64,000 bases of DNA from Jeotgalibacillus aurantiacus (GCF_020595125.1 NZ_JACNMS010000001.1:372001-436000); one strand, 5' to 3'. Shown: positions 1 through 8,473, counted from the stretch's first letter. Notes: generated by a model from the sequence alone, not told the origin. A program made the numbers and translations.

Positions 1-772
1 CTAAAAACCCTGCGACGGATGAGTCACCTGCTCCGACACTGTTTACGAGTTTGCCGGCAGGCGGTTCAGCTAAATAAACATCATCTTTATGAATCAATAC
101 GGCCCCTTTTTCAGCCATCGAAATCATCAAATACTCAATATCATGATGGCTGTAAAATTGACGGCCGTGCTCGACTGCTTCCTCAATGGTATTGATATCC
201 TCACCAACGTAGCCGGAGAGTTCCTTATGGTTGGGTTTGATGAAATGCAGCGATGTCTTAAGCGCTGGCTCCAGCAGAGCTTTCTCCGCATCAATGACAA
301 CCTTCATCCCAAGACCGTGTGCCTTTTCGGCAAGCAGACCGTAAAGATTTTTCGGGACACTTCCCGGAATGCTGCCGGCGAGCACGAGAATATCTCCTTC
401 TCCGTAGCGGCCAATGAGTTCAAATAGAGCCTCAATATTGCTTTCGCTAATGGCCGGACCTGAAGCATTAATTTCCGTTTCCTCATCTGTTTTCAGCTTA
501 ATGTTGATGCGGGAAGGCTCTTCTACCTGAATAAAGTCCGCCGTAATCTTTTTTTCACTAAGCGACTGCTCAATAAATTGTCCGCTGAAACCGCCAGTGA
601 ATCCGGTTGCTGTACTGTGCACCCCGAGCTCCTTCAATACCTGGGATACGTTAATGCCTTTTCCCCCTGCAAAAAAAGCAGTATCTTCCGTTCGGTTTAA
701 TCCCCCCTGGCGAAGGCTGTCCAACCTCACGACGTAATCTACTGAAGGATTTAATGTGACGGTTAAAATCAT
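1..772 (-). CDS. fruK: 1-phosphofructokinase, 3' end cut by the window edge
   Basis: A PfkB-family kinase that phosphorylates fructose 1-phosphate to fructose 1,6-bisphosphate after PTS uptake of fructose. The reading frame opens with MILTVTLNPSVDYVV, the usual start of FruK/LacC-type kinases. It carries the GGKGINVS sugar-binding motif and reaches the GAGDS catalytic motif close to position 20, so only the last 50 or so residues lie off the window. The ATG overlaps the TGA of the upstream regulator gene (ATGA, 769-772), which suggests translational coupling. A fruA PTS gene is expected further left but is not visible. The assignment to fructose rather than tagatose 6-phosphate rests on the fruR neighbour. 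Confidence 0.93.
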   Translation of the reverse strand, partial: MILTVTLNPSVDYVVRLDSLRQGGLNRTEDTAFFAGGKGINVSQVLKELGVHSTATGFTGGFSGQFIEQSLSEKKITADFIQVEEPSRINIKLKTDEETEINASGPAISESNIEALFELIGRYGEGDILVLAGSIPGSVPKNLYGLLAEKAHGLGMKVVIDAEKALLEPALKTSLHFIKPNHKELSGYVGEDINTIEEAVEHGRQFYSHHDIEYLMISMAEKGAVLIHKDDVYLAEPPAGKLVNSVGAGDSSVAGFL

Positions 773-1518
773 GATCTCACCTCTTTTACAGTCGTTTGCT
801 TATGGTACAGCGAGGCATTTTCCTCAATCTCTTCTGTGATCAGTGTCGAATCCTGCAGCTCTCCGAATCTGGCAAAAGCAATCTCTCCGATTTTTTCAGC
901 ATCGGCCAGCACGTACACTTCCCTTGAAAGGCTCATTGCTTCTGCTTTCACCTGCGCTTCTTCCGGATCCGGTGTCGTATAGCCTGACTCATAATGAACA
1001 CCGTTCGTCCCCATAAATGCTTTGTCGAACCGGTAAGCTCTTAACGAATCAATCGCTCCTCTTCCGATCAGCGCGTTCGTTTTCGGTTTAATCACACCAC
1101 CCGTCAAATAAGTTCGAATCCCTTTTTGCATGAGCGCTTCAACATGCATCAGCCCATTTGTCACAACAATGAGATCGTCTTCAGGTAAAAACTCAACCAG
1201 CTGCCTTGTCGTTGTTCCTGCGTCAAGAAAAATACAGTCACCTTTTTCAATAAAAGATGCCGCTAAACGCGCAATTTCTTTTTTCTGATGAAGGTTTTTG
1301 GCTGATTTTTCATCCATGCTCGGTTCGTCCGTCATACGTTCCATCAGCCTTGCACCACCGTGGATCCGCTTAATAAACTTCTTTTTCTCGAGCTCTGTCA
1401 GATCACGCCTGATCGTTGATTCAGAGGCTCCAGTCGCCTCGATCAGATCCTGGATCTTTACCGTTTCCCGTGACTTCACTTTATCTAAAATGATGGAATA
1501 CCGTTCTTCAGTCAGCAT
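769..1518 (-). CDS. fruR: DeoR-family fructose operon repressor
   Basis: A transcriptional regulator of about 249 aa. The N-terminal DeoR helix-turn-helix (SESTIRRDLTELEKKKFIKR) is followed by a DeoRC sensor domain with the conserved DAGTTT and VVTNG motifs that bind sugar phosphate. I chose the ATG at 1518 (MLTEERYS) because AGGAGG sits six bases upstream; the frame stays open to 1584 but that extension is in the promoter. It is first in an operon with fruK, with a four-base overlap. By family it should repress its own operon until fructose 1-phosphate accumulates. Tandem repeats over the promoter at 1571-1615 are the probable operators. Confidence 0.92.
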   Translation of the reverse strand: MLTEERYSIILDKVKSRETVKIQDLIEATGASESTIRRDLTELEKKKFIKRIHGGARLMERMTDEPSMDEKSAKNLHQKKEIARLAASFIEKGDCIFLDAGTTTRQLVEFLPEDDLIVVTNGLMHVEALMQKGIRTYLTGGVIKPKTNALIGRGAIDSLRAYRFDKAFMGTNGVHYESGYTTPDPEEAQVKAEAMSLSREVYVLADAEKIGEIAFARFGELQDSTLITEEIEENASLYHKQTTVKEVRS

Positions 1519-1551
1519 ATCCATCCTCCTTTTCCTGTTATCTTTGAATTC

Positions 1552-1615
1552 ATTATAAAGAGAACGCTTACAAAAATCAATCAAAAATAATCAAAAACAT
1601 CCAAAAACGGTCAAA
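1552..1615 (-). promoter_or_regulatory. fru operon promoter with FruR-like repeats and a cre site
   Basis: Read on the minus strand, TTGATT (1580-1575) and TATAAT (1557-1552) are separated by 17 bases, a good SigA promoter. Between them lies TGTAAGCGTTCTCT (1572-1559), matching 13 of 14 positions of the CcpA cre consensus. Over and upstream of the -35 there are about four copies of a TTTTTGAT-like word spaced 10-11 bp (1571-1615), typical of DeoR-family operators. This predicts control by both FruR and CcpA; binding is inferred. Confidence 0.7.
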
Positions 1616-1681
1616 CTATTATTTTCTCTTTAAAAAAATTGCCCTATGTAAATTTTCAAAAAAGAAATATGCAATTACCTA

Positions 1682-1709
1682 TTGACCTGAGAATGATTAT
1701 CATTATAAT
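1682..1709 (+). promoter_or_regulatory. Fur-regulated SigA promoter of the iron transporter
   Basis: TTGACC (1682-1687) and TATAAT (1704-1709) are separated by 16 bases. GAGAATGATTATCATTATA (1689-1707) covers the spacer and -10 and matches the 19-bp Fur box at 16 of 19 positions, so Fur would occlude RNA polymerase when iron is plentiful. A weaker Fur-like stretch lies at 1722-1740. Confidence 0.85.
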
Positions 1710-1764
1710 TTGAATAGTGCTGATAATTATTTTCAATTAAATTTCGACATAAGGAGTGCACAAC

Positions 1765-2844
1765 ATGAAAAAAGTTTTTTACTTATTCGGTTTAACGTTG
1801 ATCCTTGCGATCCTGACTGCATGTGGCAATTCAGGTGAAGAAGAATCGACTTCAAATGAAAGCGGTTCTTCAAACGAATCTGAAGAATCAGCTGGCGAAG
1901 TAAATCTTTACACTGGTCGTCATTATGATACTGATCAGGCGCTATATGATCAATTTACAGAAGAAACTGGCATTAAAGTAAACGTTATTCAAGGGAAAGA
2001 TGATGAGCTGATCGCCCGTCTTGAAAGAGAAGGTCAAGCTTCTGAAGCTGATGTATTTATGACAGCAGATGCAGGACGCCTGCACCGCGCAAAAGAGCTT
2101 GAGTTACTTCAATCTGTTGAGAGTGATGTTTTAAATGAAAATATCCCTGAGAAACTTCGTGATACGGACAATAAGTGGTTTGGTCTTACAAAACGCGCAC
2201 GCGTCATCGCTTATGATCCGGAGCGTGTAAATCCTGAAGAAATCCAGAACTACTCTGACCTTGCAAGTGAAAATATGGAAGGGCGCGTATTAATCCGCTC
2301 TTCAGATAACATTTATAACCAGTCACTTGTTGCGTCTATGATTGCTCTTGAAGGTGAAGAAGCAGCTAAAGAATGGGCTCAGGGAATTGTCAACAATATG
2401 GCCCGCGATCCTGAAGGTGGAGACCGCGACCAGGCAAAAGGCATTGCTTCAGGTGAAGGTGATGTAGCTGTTATGAACACATACTACCTTGGTCAAATGC
2501 TAAACTCAGAAGATGAAGAAGAAGTGAAGGTAGCGGAAAACCTTGAAGTCATGTTCCCTAACCAGGACACAACAGGTACACACATTAACATTAGTGGTGC
2601 CGGCATTACAGCAAGCAGCAAAAACGTTGAAAATGCTCAGAAATTCATTGAGTTCCTTTCATCTGAATCTGCACAGGAGCAATTTGCAGAAACAAACTAC
2701 GAATACCCAGCAAACCCTAACGTAGAAGCATCTGAGCTTCTTCAAAGCTGGGGCGAGTTCAAAGAGCAGGACCTGAACCTGACTGAACTTGGCGAAAACA
2801 ACAACCGTGCCATCCAGATCATGAACGAAGTTGGCTGGAAGTAA
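1765..2844 (+). CDS. iron(III) ABC transporter substrate-binding lipoprotein
   Basis: A periplasmic-binding-protein fold lipoprotein of 359 aa, anchored outside the membrane, that would deliver ferric iron to the adjacent permease. It has a signal peptide ending in the lipobox LTAC (Cys about residue 20), then a Ser/Glu-rich linker. The mature part begins with YTGRHYDTD, the sequence style of FutA/Fbp iron-binding proteins, and has paired tyrosines in NTYYLGQ that are plausible Fe(III) ligands. ATG at 1765 is preferred over the in-frame GTG at 1756 because AAGGAG (1751-1756) is then correctly spaced. Iron specificity is supported by the Fur boxes upstream of this gene and of the permease. Confidence 0.9.
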   Translation: MKKVFYLFGLTLILAILTACGNSGEEESTSNESGSSNESEESAGEVNLYTGRHYDTDQALYDQFTEETGIKVNVIQGKDDELIARLEREGQASEADVFMTADAGRLHRAKELELLQSVESDVLNENIPEKLRDTDNKWFGLTKRARVIAYDPERVNPEEIQNYSDLASENMEGRVLIRSSDNIYNQSLVASMIALEGEEAAKEWAQGIVNNMARDPEGGDRDQAKGIASGEGDVAVMNTYYLGQMLNSEDEEEVKVAENLEVMFPNQDTTGTHINISGAGITASSKNVENAQKFIEFLSSESAQEQFAETNYEYPANPNVEASELLQSWGEFKEQDLNLTELGENNNRAIQIMNEVGWK

Positions 2845-2853
2845 TATTTCCCC

Positions 2854-2893
2854 AAAAGGTACTTGCACTCTTAACGGCGCAAGTACCTTTTTC
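2854..2893 (+). terminator. rho-independent terminator after the iron-binding protein gene
   Basis: The 12-bp inverted repeat AAAGGTACTTGC / GCAAGTACCTTT with a 12-base loop is followed by a T run. It separates the binding-protein gene from the permease, which has its own Fur-boxed leader. Confidence 0.85.
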
Positions 2894-3049
2894 TTATGTA
2901 TTCGTTAAAGCGAAGGAATCTTCCTCACGTCCCTTTTTGTCACATGATGTTCAAATAAACTCCTAATTCGGCTAAAAACCTGCCCAATTTTACATATTCC
3001 ACCTCGTAAACCACCATGATTAAAGCCTTTTCATCTATACAAAACAAAT

Positions 3050-3068
3050 GAGAACTGTTATCATTATC
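3050..3068 (+). promoter_or_regulatory. second Fur box, upstream of the iron permease
   Basis: GAGAACTGTTATCATTATC matches the 19-bp Fur box at 14 of 19 positions and resembles the box at 1689. It lies 30 bp before the permease frame opens, after a terminator, so the permease and ATPase genes probably have their own iron-responsive promoter. I could not assign confident -35 and -10 elements. Confidence 0.7.
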
Positions 3069-3097
3069 AGGGACGGTTTATGTGTTAAACCGGAGAT

Positions 3098-4765
3098 TTG
3101 AATTGTTTTAAGGACGTGTCCCTTTTGAAGCTGTTTCGTAAATTGCCTGGCTATTTAAATATCTGGACCGTTCTCAGTATGATCATTGTGATCCTGATTC
3201 TGCTTCCGAACTTGACGATTCTCGTTAATTTCTTTACGGAGCGAGCAGAAAACTGGGAGCACATCCAGGAATTTATCCTGCCAGATCTGCTTAAAAATAC
3301 TAGTTTAATCATGATATTCACTGGATTATTTGCCATTATCATCGGTACAAGTCTTGCCTGGCTTGTGTCAGCGTATGATTTTCCGATGAAGCGTTTTTTC
3401 AAATGGGCATTAATTCTGCCACTTGCGATACCGCCCTATATTGCAGGTTACACGTATAACGGAATCCTGGACTATACCGGTGTGATCCAGACCACCTTGC
3501 GAAACAACTGGGATATTACCGTGAATCAGTCTTACTTCAATATCCTGAATATGCCGGGTGCGATTTTTATTTTCACATTGTTTTTATTTCCTTATGTATA
3601 CACGATTACACGGGCATTTTTATCCCATCAGTCCGCTGCACTCGTTGAAAATGCAAGGCTGCTTGGACGAAATGCATGGGAGATTTATTTCCGCGTCGTG
3701 CTTCCGATTTCCCGCGGAGCCATTGTTGGCGGTGTCAGTCTCGTACTGCTTGAGGTGTTAAATGATTATGGACTCGTTTCATATTTTGGGGTCCCAACCT
3801 TCACCACAGCGATTTTCCAGACTTGGTTTGGTATGAATGACCTGAATTCCGCTATTAAGCTTTCTGCAACATTAATGTTTATCGTTTTTGCCATTTTAAT
3901 TTTGGAAAAAGTACTGCGCGGTCGTAAAAAGTACAGTACGACAACAGCGAAAGTCCGGCCTCTCACACCGATTAAGCTTCAGGGTGCAAAAGCCTGGACA
4001 GCATTCGGCTATTGTTTGTTCATTTTTATGCTCGGATTTTTAATCCCGTTTATCCAGATGATTGATTGGACGATTCTGACGTTTGAAAAAATCGCATCTC
4101 CTGTATTTACACAGCTGATGATGAACTCACTGCTGGTCTCTTTTGTTGGAGCTGCACTCGTGATGGTGTTTGCGGTTATTATCGCGAACTTCTCGCGGAT
4201 GCACCAGAGCGTATTTTCAAAATCAGCAGCCCGTGTGACGATTCTCGGTTATTCGATTCCCGGAGCCGTCATTGCTGTAGGAATCAGTACAGTGTTTATC
4301 GATATCGATAACTTCCTGTTTAACTTTTATGAATCGATGGGGATGGAAGCTTCCCTATTCCTAAGTACAAGCCTGTTTATCTTAATTTCCGCCTATATTA
4401 TCCGATTCCTCGCGATCGGCTACAACTCTGTTGAGGCCGGATTTGATAAAATCGGGAACAAATATACGGAAGCTTCGAGAATGCTTGGGATGAACTTAAC
4501 AAAGACTTTTTTTAGAGTCGATCTGAAAATGATTAAAGTACCGATTATCAGCGGGTTTATTCTCGCATTTATAGATATTTTAAAAGAACTGCCGCTCACC
4601 TTGATTTTACGACCATTTAACTTTGACACCTTAGCCACAAAAGCATATCAGTATGCAAATGATGAACAAATACAGGAAGCTTCATTAGCTTCGATCATCA
4701 TCGTTGTCATCAGCGCCATTGCGATCTATGTATTTCATCAAGTTTTAGAAAAGGAGCCGAAATAA
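3098..4765 (+). CDS. iron(III) ABC transporter permease (fused, two-domain)
   Basis: An FbpB-type permease of up to 555 aa in which two binding-protein-dependent permease domains are fused, with about twelve membrane segments. EAA-loop regions are visible near VENARLLGRNAWEIYFRVVLP in the first half and TEASRMLGMNLTKTFFRVDL in the second; these contact the ATPase. The start is uncertain: the frame opens at TTG 3098, but AAGGAC (3110-3115) fits better with TTG at 3125 (MKLFRKLPGYL). It ends one base before the ATPase ATG, so the two are co-transcribed. Function follows from its position after the iron-binding lipoprotein. Confidence 0.88.
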   Translation: MNCFKDVSLLKLFRKLPGYLNIWTVLSMIIVILILLPNLTILVNFFTERAENWEHIQEFILPDLLKNTSLIMIFTGLFAIIIGTSLAWLVSAYDFPMKRFFKWALILPLAIPPYIAGYTYNGILDYTGVIQTTLRNNWDITVNQSYFNILNMPGAIFIFTLFLFPYVYTITRAFLSHQSAALVENARLLGRNAWEIYFRVVLPISRGAIVGGVSLVLLEVLNDYGLVSYFGVPTFTTAIFQTWFGMNDLNSAIKLSATLMFIVFAILILEKVLRGRKKYSTTTAKVRPLTPIKLQGAKAWTAFGYCLFIFMLGFLIPFIQMIDWTILTFEKIASPVFTQLMMNSLLVSFVGAALVMVFAVIIANFSRMHQSVFSKSAARVTILGYSIPGAVIAVGISTVFIDIDNFLFNFYESMGMEASLFLSTSLFILISAYIIRFLAIGYNSVEAGFDKIGNKYTEASRMLGMNLTKTFFRVDLKMIKVPIISGFILAFIDILKELPLTLILRPFNFDTLATKAYQYANDEQIQEASLASIIIVVISAIAIYVFHQVLEKEPK

Positions 4766-4766
4766 T

Positions 4767-5483
4767 ATGTTCGTACAAATCAAAGACTTATGCTTCTGTT
4801 ACGGAAACACAAAACAAAACACAATTAATCAGTTTCACCTCGAAATTCAGCAAGGTGAGATTATTTCAATACAGGGAGACAGCGGAAGTGGTAAAAGTAC
4901 AGTTCTTCGGCTTCTTTGCGGACTTGAGGTCCCTTCTAAAGGTATGATTACGATTGATGGAGAAGTGATGACAGACGACCGCCGCTTCGTATTACCGGAA
5001 AAGCGCGGAATCGGCATGGTATTCCAGGATTACGCACTGTTTCCTCACATGACAGTGCTTGAAAACATTCAATTCGGCCTGAAAAAATACAGCCGTAAAG
5101 CGAAAAAACAGCGTGCCGAGGAAGTACTCGAACTTGTGAACATGACGTCCTTTGCAAAACGCTATCCACATGAACTCAGCGGCGGACAGCAGCAGCGTAT
5201 TGCCCTTGCACGCGCACTTGCTCCAAAGCCTTCGCTCTTACTGCTGGACGAGCCATTCAGTAACCTGGATGCCGGGTTGCAAATCAAAATCCGCAGTGAG
5301 CTTAGAGAAATCATCAAAAAAACAGGCATTACTTCCATTTTCGTGTCCCACGACCTGGAGGATTCCAAAGCCATCGCCGACCGGATCGTCACCATGCGCG
5401 ATGGAGCAGCCCACAACTGGGAATCCATCTGCACGACAACAAGAAAAGAAAAGCCGGAACTTCACCTGGTTGAATCTAAATAG
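4767..5483 (+). CDS. iron ABC transporter ATP-binding protein, short form
   Basis: The nucleotide-binding subunit of the iron importer. Visible motifs are Walker A GDSGSGKST (about residues 37-45), Q-loop VFQDYALFPHMT, signature LSGGQQQRIALARAL, Walker B LLLLDEP and the switch histidine in FVSHD. At 238 aa it lacks the C-terminal TOBE/regulatory domain that brings FbpC/PotA-type ATPases to about 340 aa. The last 25 or so residues (after MRDG) do not continue the usual fold. AAGGAG (4751-4756) lies ten bases before the ATG, inside the permease tail. The missing domain may be a natural short form or an old 3' truncation; a repeat element lies 70 bp downstream. Confidence 0.88.
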   Translation: MFVQIKDLCFCYGNTKQNTINQFHLEIQQGEIISIQGDSGSGKSTVLRLLCGLEVPSKGMITIDGEVMTDDRRFVLPEKRGIGMVFQDYALFPHMTVLENIQFGLKKYSRKAKKQRAEEVLELVNMTSFAKRYPHELSGGQQQRIALARALAPKPSLLLLDEPFSNLDAGLQIKIRSELREIIKKTGITSIFVSHDLEDSKAIADRIVTMRDGAAHNWESICTTTRKEKPELHLVESK

Positions 5484-5551
5484 AAGATTTTTTAAGGATG
5501 ATTTGATCTTTCCTGAATATAAGAGTTGTTCTGATAGAATCAAAACCAAAA

Positions 5552-5664
5552 GGTGCGAGGGGCATCCGCAGACTCCTGTGGCGGAAAGGGACAGGTGAAA
5601 CCATTGTGCGAAGCACAAGGGGTTCACCGCCCGGCCACGGAAAGCGGAGGATGCCCCTCGCACC
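5552..5664. repeat. GC-rich palindromic repeat A, copy 1
   Basis: An intergenic palindromic element of 113 bp. The outer arms GGTGCGAGGGGCATCC and GGATGCCCCTCGCACC are perfect complements. The shared core holds GACTCCTGTGGCGGAAAG, an ACAGGTGAAACC / GGTTCACCG hairpin and CACCGCCCGGCCACGGAAAG. Related copies lie near 12.3, 19.3, 22.4, 33.2, 35.9 and 54.3 kb. It sits between convergent genes. Confidence 0.9.
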
Positions 5665-5685
5665 GGTATTTTGATAATCAACCAT

Positions 5686-5723
5686 AGTAAAAAGACATGG
5701 CGCCTCTGCCATGTCTTTTTACT
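5686..5723. terminator. bidirectional terminator
   Basis: The perfect 15-bp inverted repeat GTAAAAAGACATGGC / GCCATGTCTTTTTAC with a six-base loop has A and T runs on both flanks. It serves the iron operon from the left and ywgA from the right. Confidence 0.9.
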
Positions 5724-5733
5724 TGGTCATGCA

Positions 5734-6237
5734 TCAAACAAGCTGATTCAACTGCTCTATGTACGCCAAAGCTTCTGCTATTTCTTCATCCGTATAATTC
5801 TGCTTTGCTTTTACCTTCTGCACCTTTTCAATACGCTGATCTATCTCAAGCGTATCGAAATAAAGCAGCGTAGAGACAAGCTCCAGGAAACGGGACGACT
5901 GTTCGTTCAGGTTTTTCAGGAACGGTGTAAGATTCTCAGCGGCCAGTTCATTCTGCGCCTCTAAAAACGCCTGTCCTTCTTCTGTCACTTCATAACGGTA
6001 CTGATAATAGCCGCTTTTCTTCTCATTAAATTCTTTAATGAACCCCATATTGCAGAGCTCCTCCACGCGCAGTGTAAGCTCCTCTGAATACGGTCCGAAA
6101 AAATGAAACTGATATTTTTCATGAAAAGCATAATTATGCTTTTTAGCAATAAAGATGATCTTCTGCAGCTTTTTTCTGCCGACAATCTCCCCTAGGGCAG
6201 AAAACGCCTGCATCAGTCTGGCGTGATCCTTCATCAT
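5734..6237 (-). CDS. ywgA: YwgA family protein
   Basis: A soluble protein of 167 aa recognised as the YwgA family of Bacillus; its biochemical role is unknown to me. The sequence begins MMKDHARLMQAFSALGEIVG, has a basic segment (GRKKLQKIIFIAKKH) and an YQFHFFGPYSEELTLRVEEL motif, then a helical C terminus. It starts 18 bases downstream of the ywfO stop, so the pair probably forms an operon, as ywfO and ywgA are also close in B. subtilis. GGAGAG lies seven bases before the chosen ATG. Confidence 0.85.
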   Translation of the reverse strand: MMKDHARLMQAFSALGEIVGRKKLQKIIFIAKKHNYAFHEKYQFHFFGPYSEELTLRVEELCNMGFIKEFNEKKSGYYQYRYEVTEEGQAFLEAQNELAAENLTPFLKNLNEQSSRFLELVSTLLYFDTLEIDQRIEKVQKVKAKQNYTDEEIAEALAYIEQLNQLV

Positions 6238-6254
6238 GGCTGGCTCTCTCCTTT

Positions 6255-7562
6255 TTAATGCTCACTAACCCCTAAAATGGCCCGGATTTTTTCCTTCGTT
6301 TCTTTATGACTGGAATCATCCATCAGGTAATCCTTTGGATAATAAAGTTTATGGTCTGTTCTTCTTTTCCCTGAAATTGCGTCTACAATCTCAGATTGGC
6401 GGGATAATTCGCGAAGCTCTCCATTTGGCATCAGCAGGTGAATCGGCACCCGCTCCTCTTCTTCGCCGGGACGGTAAAAATCGTACGGCAGATCAGACGA
6501 AGAATCCACAACGAGATAGTAGTCCGGATCAAGGTCCGCTTCCCTGAAAAGCTGCTCAAGTTTATTCAGCTTTTTGTATTCCTTCGATGGATCAAATTCA
6601 ACATATTTAAACAGGCGCCGCTGCATAAAACGGTGACAGAGGTCACTTAAAATCGGATCCTTCTCCTCTTCCCACATTTGAAAATAGTACATGACAATGG
6701 ATTCATCGAGATTCAGATAATCTTTTAACGTCACGTTCCCTGAGAACATGGACATAAAGTGTCTCGGTTCATAGGCAAACTCATAACCCTTCTCGCTCAG
6801 CTCTTTTGCCCGGTGAAGAATCTTGGTCAAAATCACCTCAGAGCTTCTCGTTACAGGGTGAAAATAAACCTGCCAGTACATCTGATATCGGCTCATAATG
6901 TAATCTTCAACGGCATGCATCCCGCTTGATTTGATGACAACCTGATCCTCTTTTGGACGAAGCACGCGCAAAATCCGCTCCATATCAAAATGACCGTAGC
7001 TGACCCCTGTAAAATAAGCGTCACGCTGCAGATAATCCATCCGGTCCGCATCAATCTGACTGGAAATCAGGCTGATCACACGCTTATTATCGTAGGTTTT
7101 CGCAATGACATCTGCGACATGCTGCGGGAACGCTGACGATACTCTTTTTAACACAGCATTTACTTCTGTATCCCCTAAAATAATGGCCTGAGTGAACGCC
7201 TCATGATCTAATTCAAACACTTTTTCAAAAGAATGTGAGAATGGACCGTGGCCCAGGTCATGTAAAAGCGCAGCACAAAGGCATAATAACCGCTCGCTGT
7301 TATCCCATTCCGGACGCGGTGCAAAGACATCATCCACGATACGGCGAATAATTTCATACACACCAAGAGAATGGTTAAACCGGCTGTGTTCTGCACCATG
7401 AAACGTCAGATAGGTCGTGCCAAGCTGACGGATTCTTCTGAGACGCTGGAACTCACGTGTCCCAATTAAGTCCCATACAACTTGATCGCGCACGTGAATA
7501 TAGCGGTGAACCGGATCCTTAAACACTTTCTCTTCCGCAAGCTTTTGCATCGCATACGTCAT
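6255..7562 (-). CDS. ywfO: HD-domain phosphohydrolase, YwfO family
   Basis: A cytosolic HD-superfamily metal-dependent phosphohydrolase of 435 aa. Visible metal-binding residues are the His of SRFNHSLGVYEI, the HD pair in AALLHDLGHGPFSHSFE, and the Asp of SSQIDADRMDYLQRD, the arrangement of dGTPase/SAMHD1-like enzymes. The B. subtilis YwfO and E. faecalis EF1143 relatives act on dNTPs or related nucleotides, so a dNTP triphosphohydrolase role is likely but the substrate is inferred. Residue order and length are normal for the family. It is first in a two-gene unit with ywgA. Confidence 0.88.
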   Translation of the reverse strand: MTYAMQKLAEEKVFKDPVHRYIHVRDQVVWDLIGTREFQRLRRIRQLGTTYLTFHGAEHSRFNHSLGVYEIIRRIVDDVFAPRPEWDNSERLLCLCAALLHDLGHGPFSHSFEKVFELDHEAFTQAIILGDTEVNAVLKRVSSAFPQHVADVIAKTYDNKRVISLISSQIDADRMDYLQRDAYFTGVSYGHFDMERILRVLRPKEDQVVIKSSGMHAVEDYIMSRYQMYWQVYFHPVTRSSEVILTKILHRAKELSEKGYEFAYEPRHFMSMFSGNVTLKDYLNLDESIVMYYFQMWEEEKDPILSDLCHRFMQRRLFKYVEFDPSKEYKKLNKLEQLFREADLDPDYYLVVDSSSDLPYDFYRPGEEEERVPIHLLMPNGELRELSRQSEIVDAISGKRRTDHKLYYPKDYLMDDSSHKETKEKIRAILGVSEH

Positions 7563-7793
7563 CGCTGTCCCTCTTCTCTCTATCTTCTTTTTATTATATC
7601 GGGTAATTTTTTCTCTTCACGTCTTGACAAATTCAGACGTCTTTCGAACGCCGGCGTCTCAATTTTTGAGACAGAAAATAAATTTTTCACTTATAAAGTA
7701 AGTTTTCTTCAAACATCACTTTAGTTTAAAAAGAAAACAGCCGTCTGCCTCAAAAGTCAGTTGATTGACAGTGACGCAGCGGCCGGGATGTGA

Positions 7794-8018
7794 TTATTTC
7801 TTCAATTTTGCTTGAACCTTGTCCATCAGTTCATCTTCAGTCAATGCCGCGACTGGGCGATTATTGACAAAGGCAAAGGTCTTTTTACGGCCTGGACCGC
7901 AGTATGACTGGCACCCTATATCAAAGGAAGCATCGGGATCCAACTCTTTCAGCTTCGGAATCAATGTTTTTACATCAACGGCTTGACAATCATCGCAAAC
8001 CCGAAATTCGTTTGCCAT
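7794..8018 (-). CDS. small DUF1450 family protein
   Basis: A 74-aa acidic protein of the DUF1450 family (YuzB-like), probably cytosolic. It has two cysteine pairs, VCDDCQ near residue 8 and [10 protein letters not shown] near residue 35, in the pattern of small thioredoxin-like ferredoxin folds. Function is unknown; redox or Fe-S roles are only suggested by the cysteines. It is a single gene divergent from rsfA, with an array of 21-bp repeats between them. An AAGGGTTG Shine-Dalgarno-like sequence precedes the ATG. Confidence 0.75.
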   Translation of the reverse strand: MANEFRVCDDCQAVDVKTLIPKLKELDPDASFDIGCQSYCGPGRKKTFAFVNNRPVAALTEDELMDKVQAKLKK

Positions 8019-8280
8019 TTGCCGACAACCCTTTCCTGTTGAAACTTTTTTTCACTACCTGTCATTGTACCGATTCAGAGGGCTGATTTCAAGATAAGTG
8101 AGGAGGAGTTCGGTGATTGTTCATGGAAACGCTGATGATCCGAATGCACTCCTTACGCGAAGATTTATCTGGGTTGTAATCCGGCTATGTCCGCGCATGC
8201 AGAGGATATTCTCTTATCGTGATGCGCTCTATCTGGAAAACAGCCTGAGATGTGCAGTGGCGGCGTAGTCCATTTATCAC

Positions 8281-8400
8281 TGAACTCACGAACTTTTTTC
8301 TAAGCTCACAAATCCGCTGACGGAACTCACGAACTCTTAGGCTAACCTCACGAACTTCATCCCTGACCTCACAAATTTCCCGCTCAACCTCACATTCCCC
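8281..8400. repeat. 21-bp period array, CTCACGAACTT type (locus 1)
   Basis: The word CTCAC recurs at 8285, 8305, 8326, 8347, 8368 and 8389, that is with steps of 20, 21, 21, 21 and 21. It is followed by GAACTY or AAATY and then variable bases. The array lies in the 450-bp gap between the DUF1450 gene and rsfA. The rest of that gap holds only promoter-like DNA. The open frame on the minus strand (8185-8403) exists because 21 is divisible by three and is not called a gene. Confidence 0.9.
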
Positions 8401-8473
8401 CACCCGATGTATAAAAAAGGAGAATGCCGGAAAGAATGACTCATAGAAAGATTAAAAGATTGGAGTGTTGAGG

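Noticed and set aside
5152-5681. Overlapping ORFs on both strands at the end of the iron ATPase gene
   Set aside because: Shadows of the ATPase gene and of palindrome A copy 1. They do not restore the missing C-terminal ATPase domain, so a simple frameshift is not supported.
7655-7671. Short palindrome GTCTCA-ATTTT-TGAGAC upstream of ywfO
   Set aside because: Too short and isolated to call a terminator or operator; it is not next to a gene end.
8185-8403. Minus-strand ORF with heptad-like repeats (EVRDEVREV...)
   Set aside because: It is created by the 21-bp array, whose period keeps a frame open. No ribosome site, and array words are conserved at DNA level while the same arrays elsewhere give unrelated peptides.
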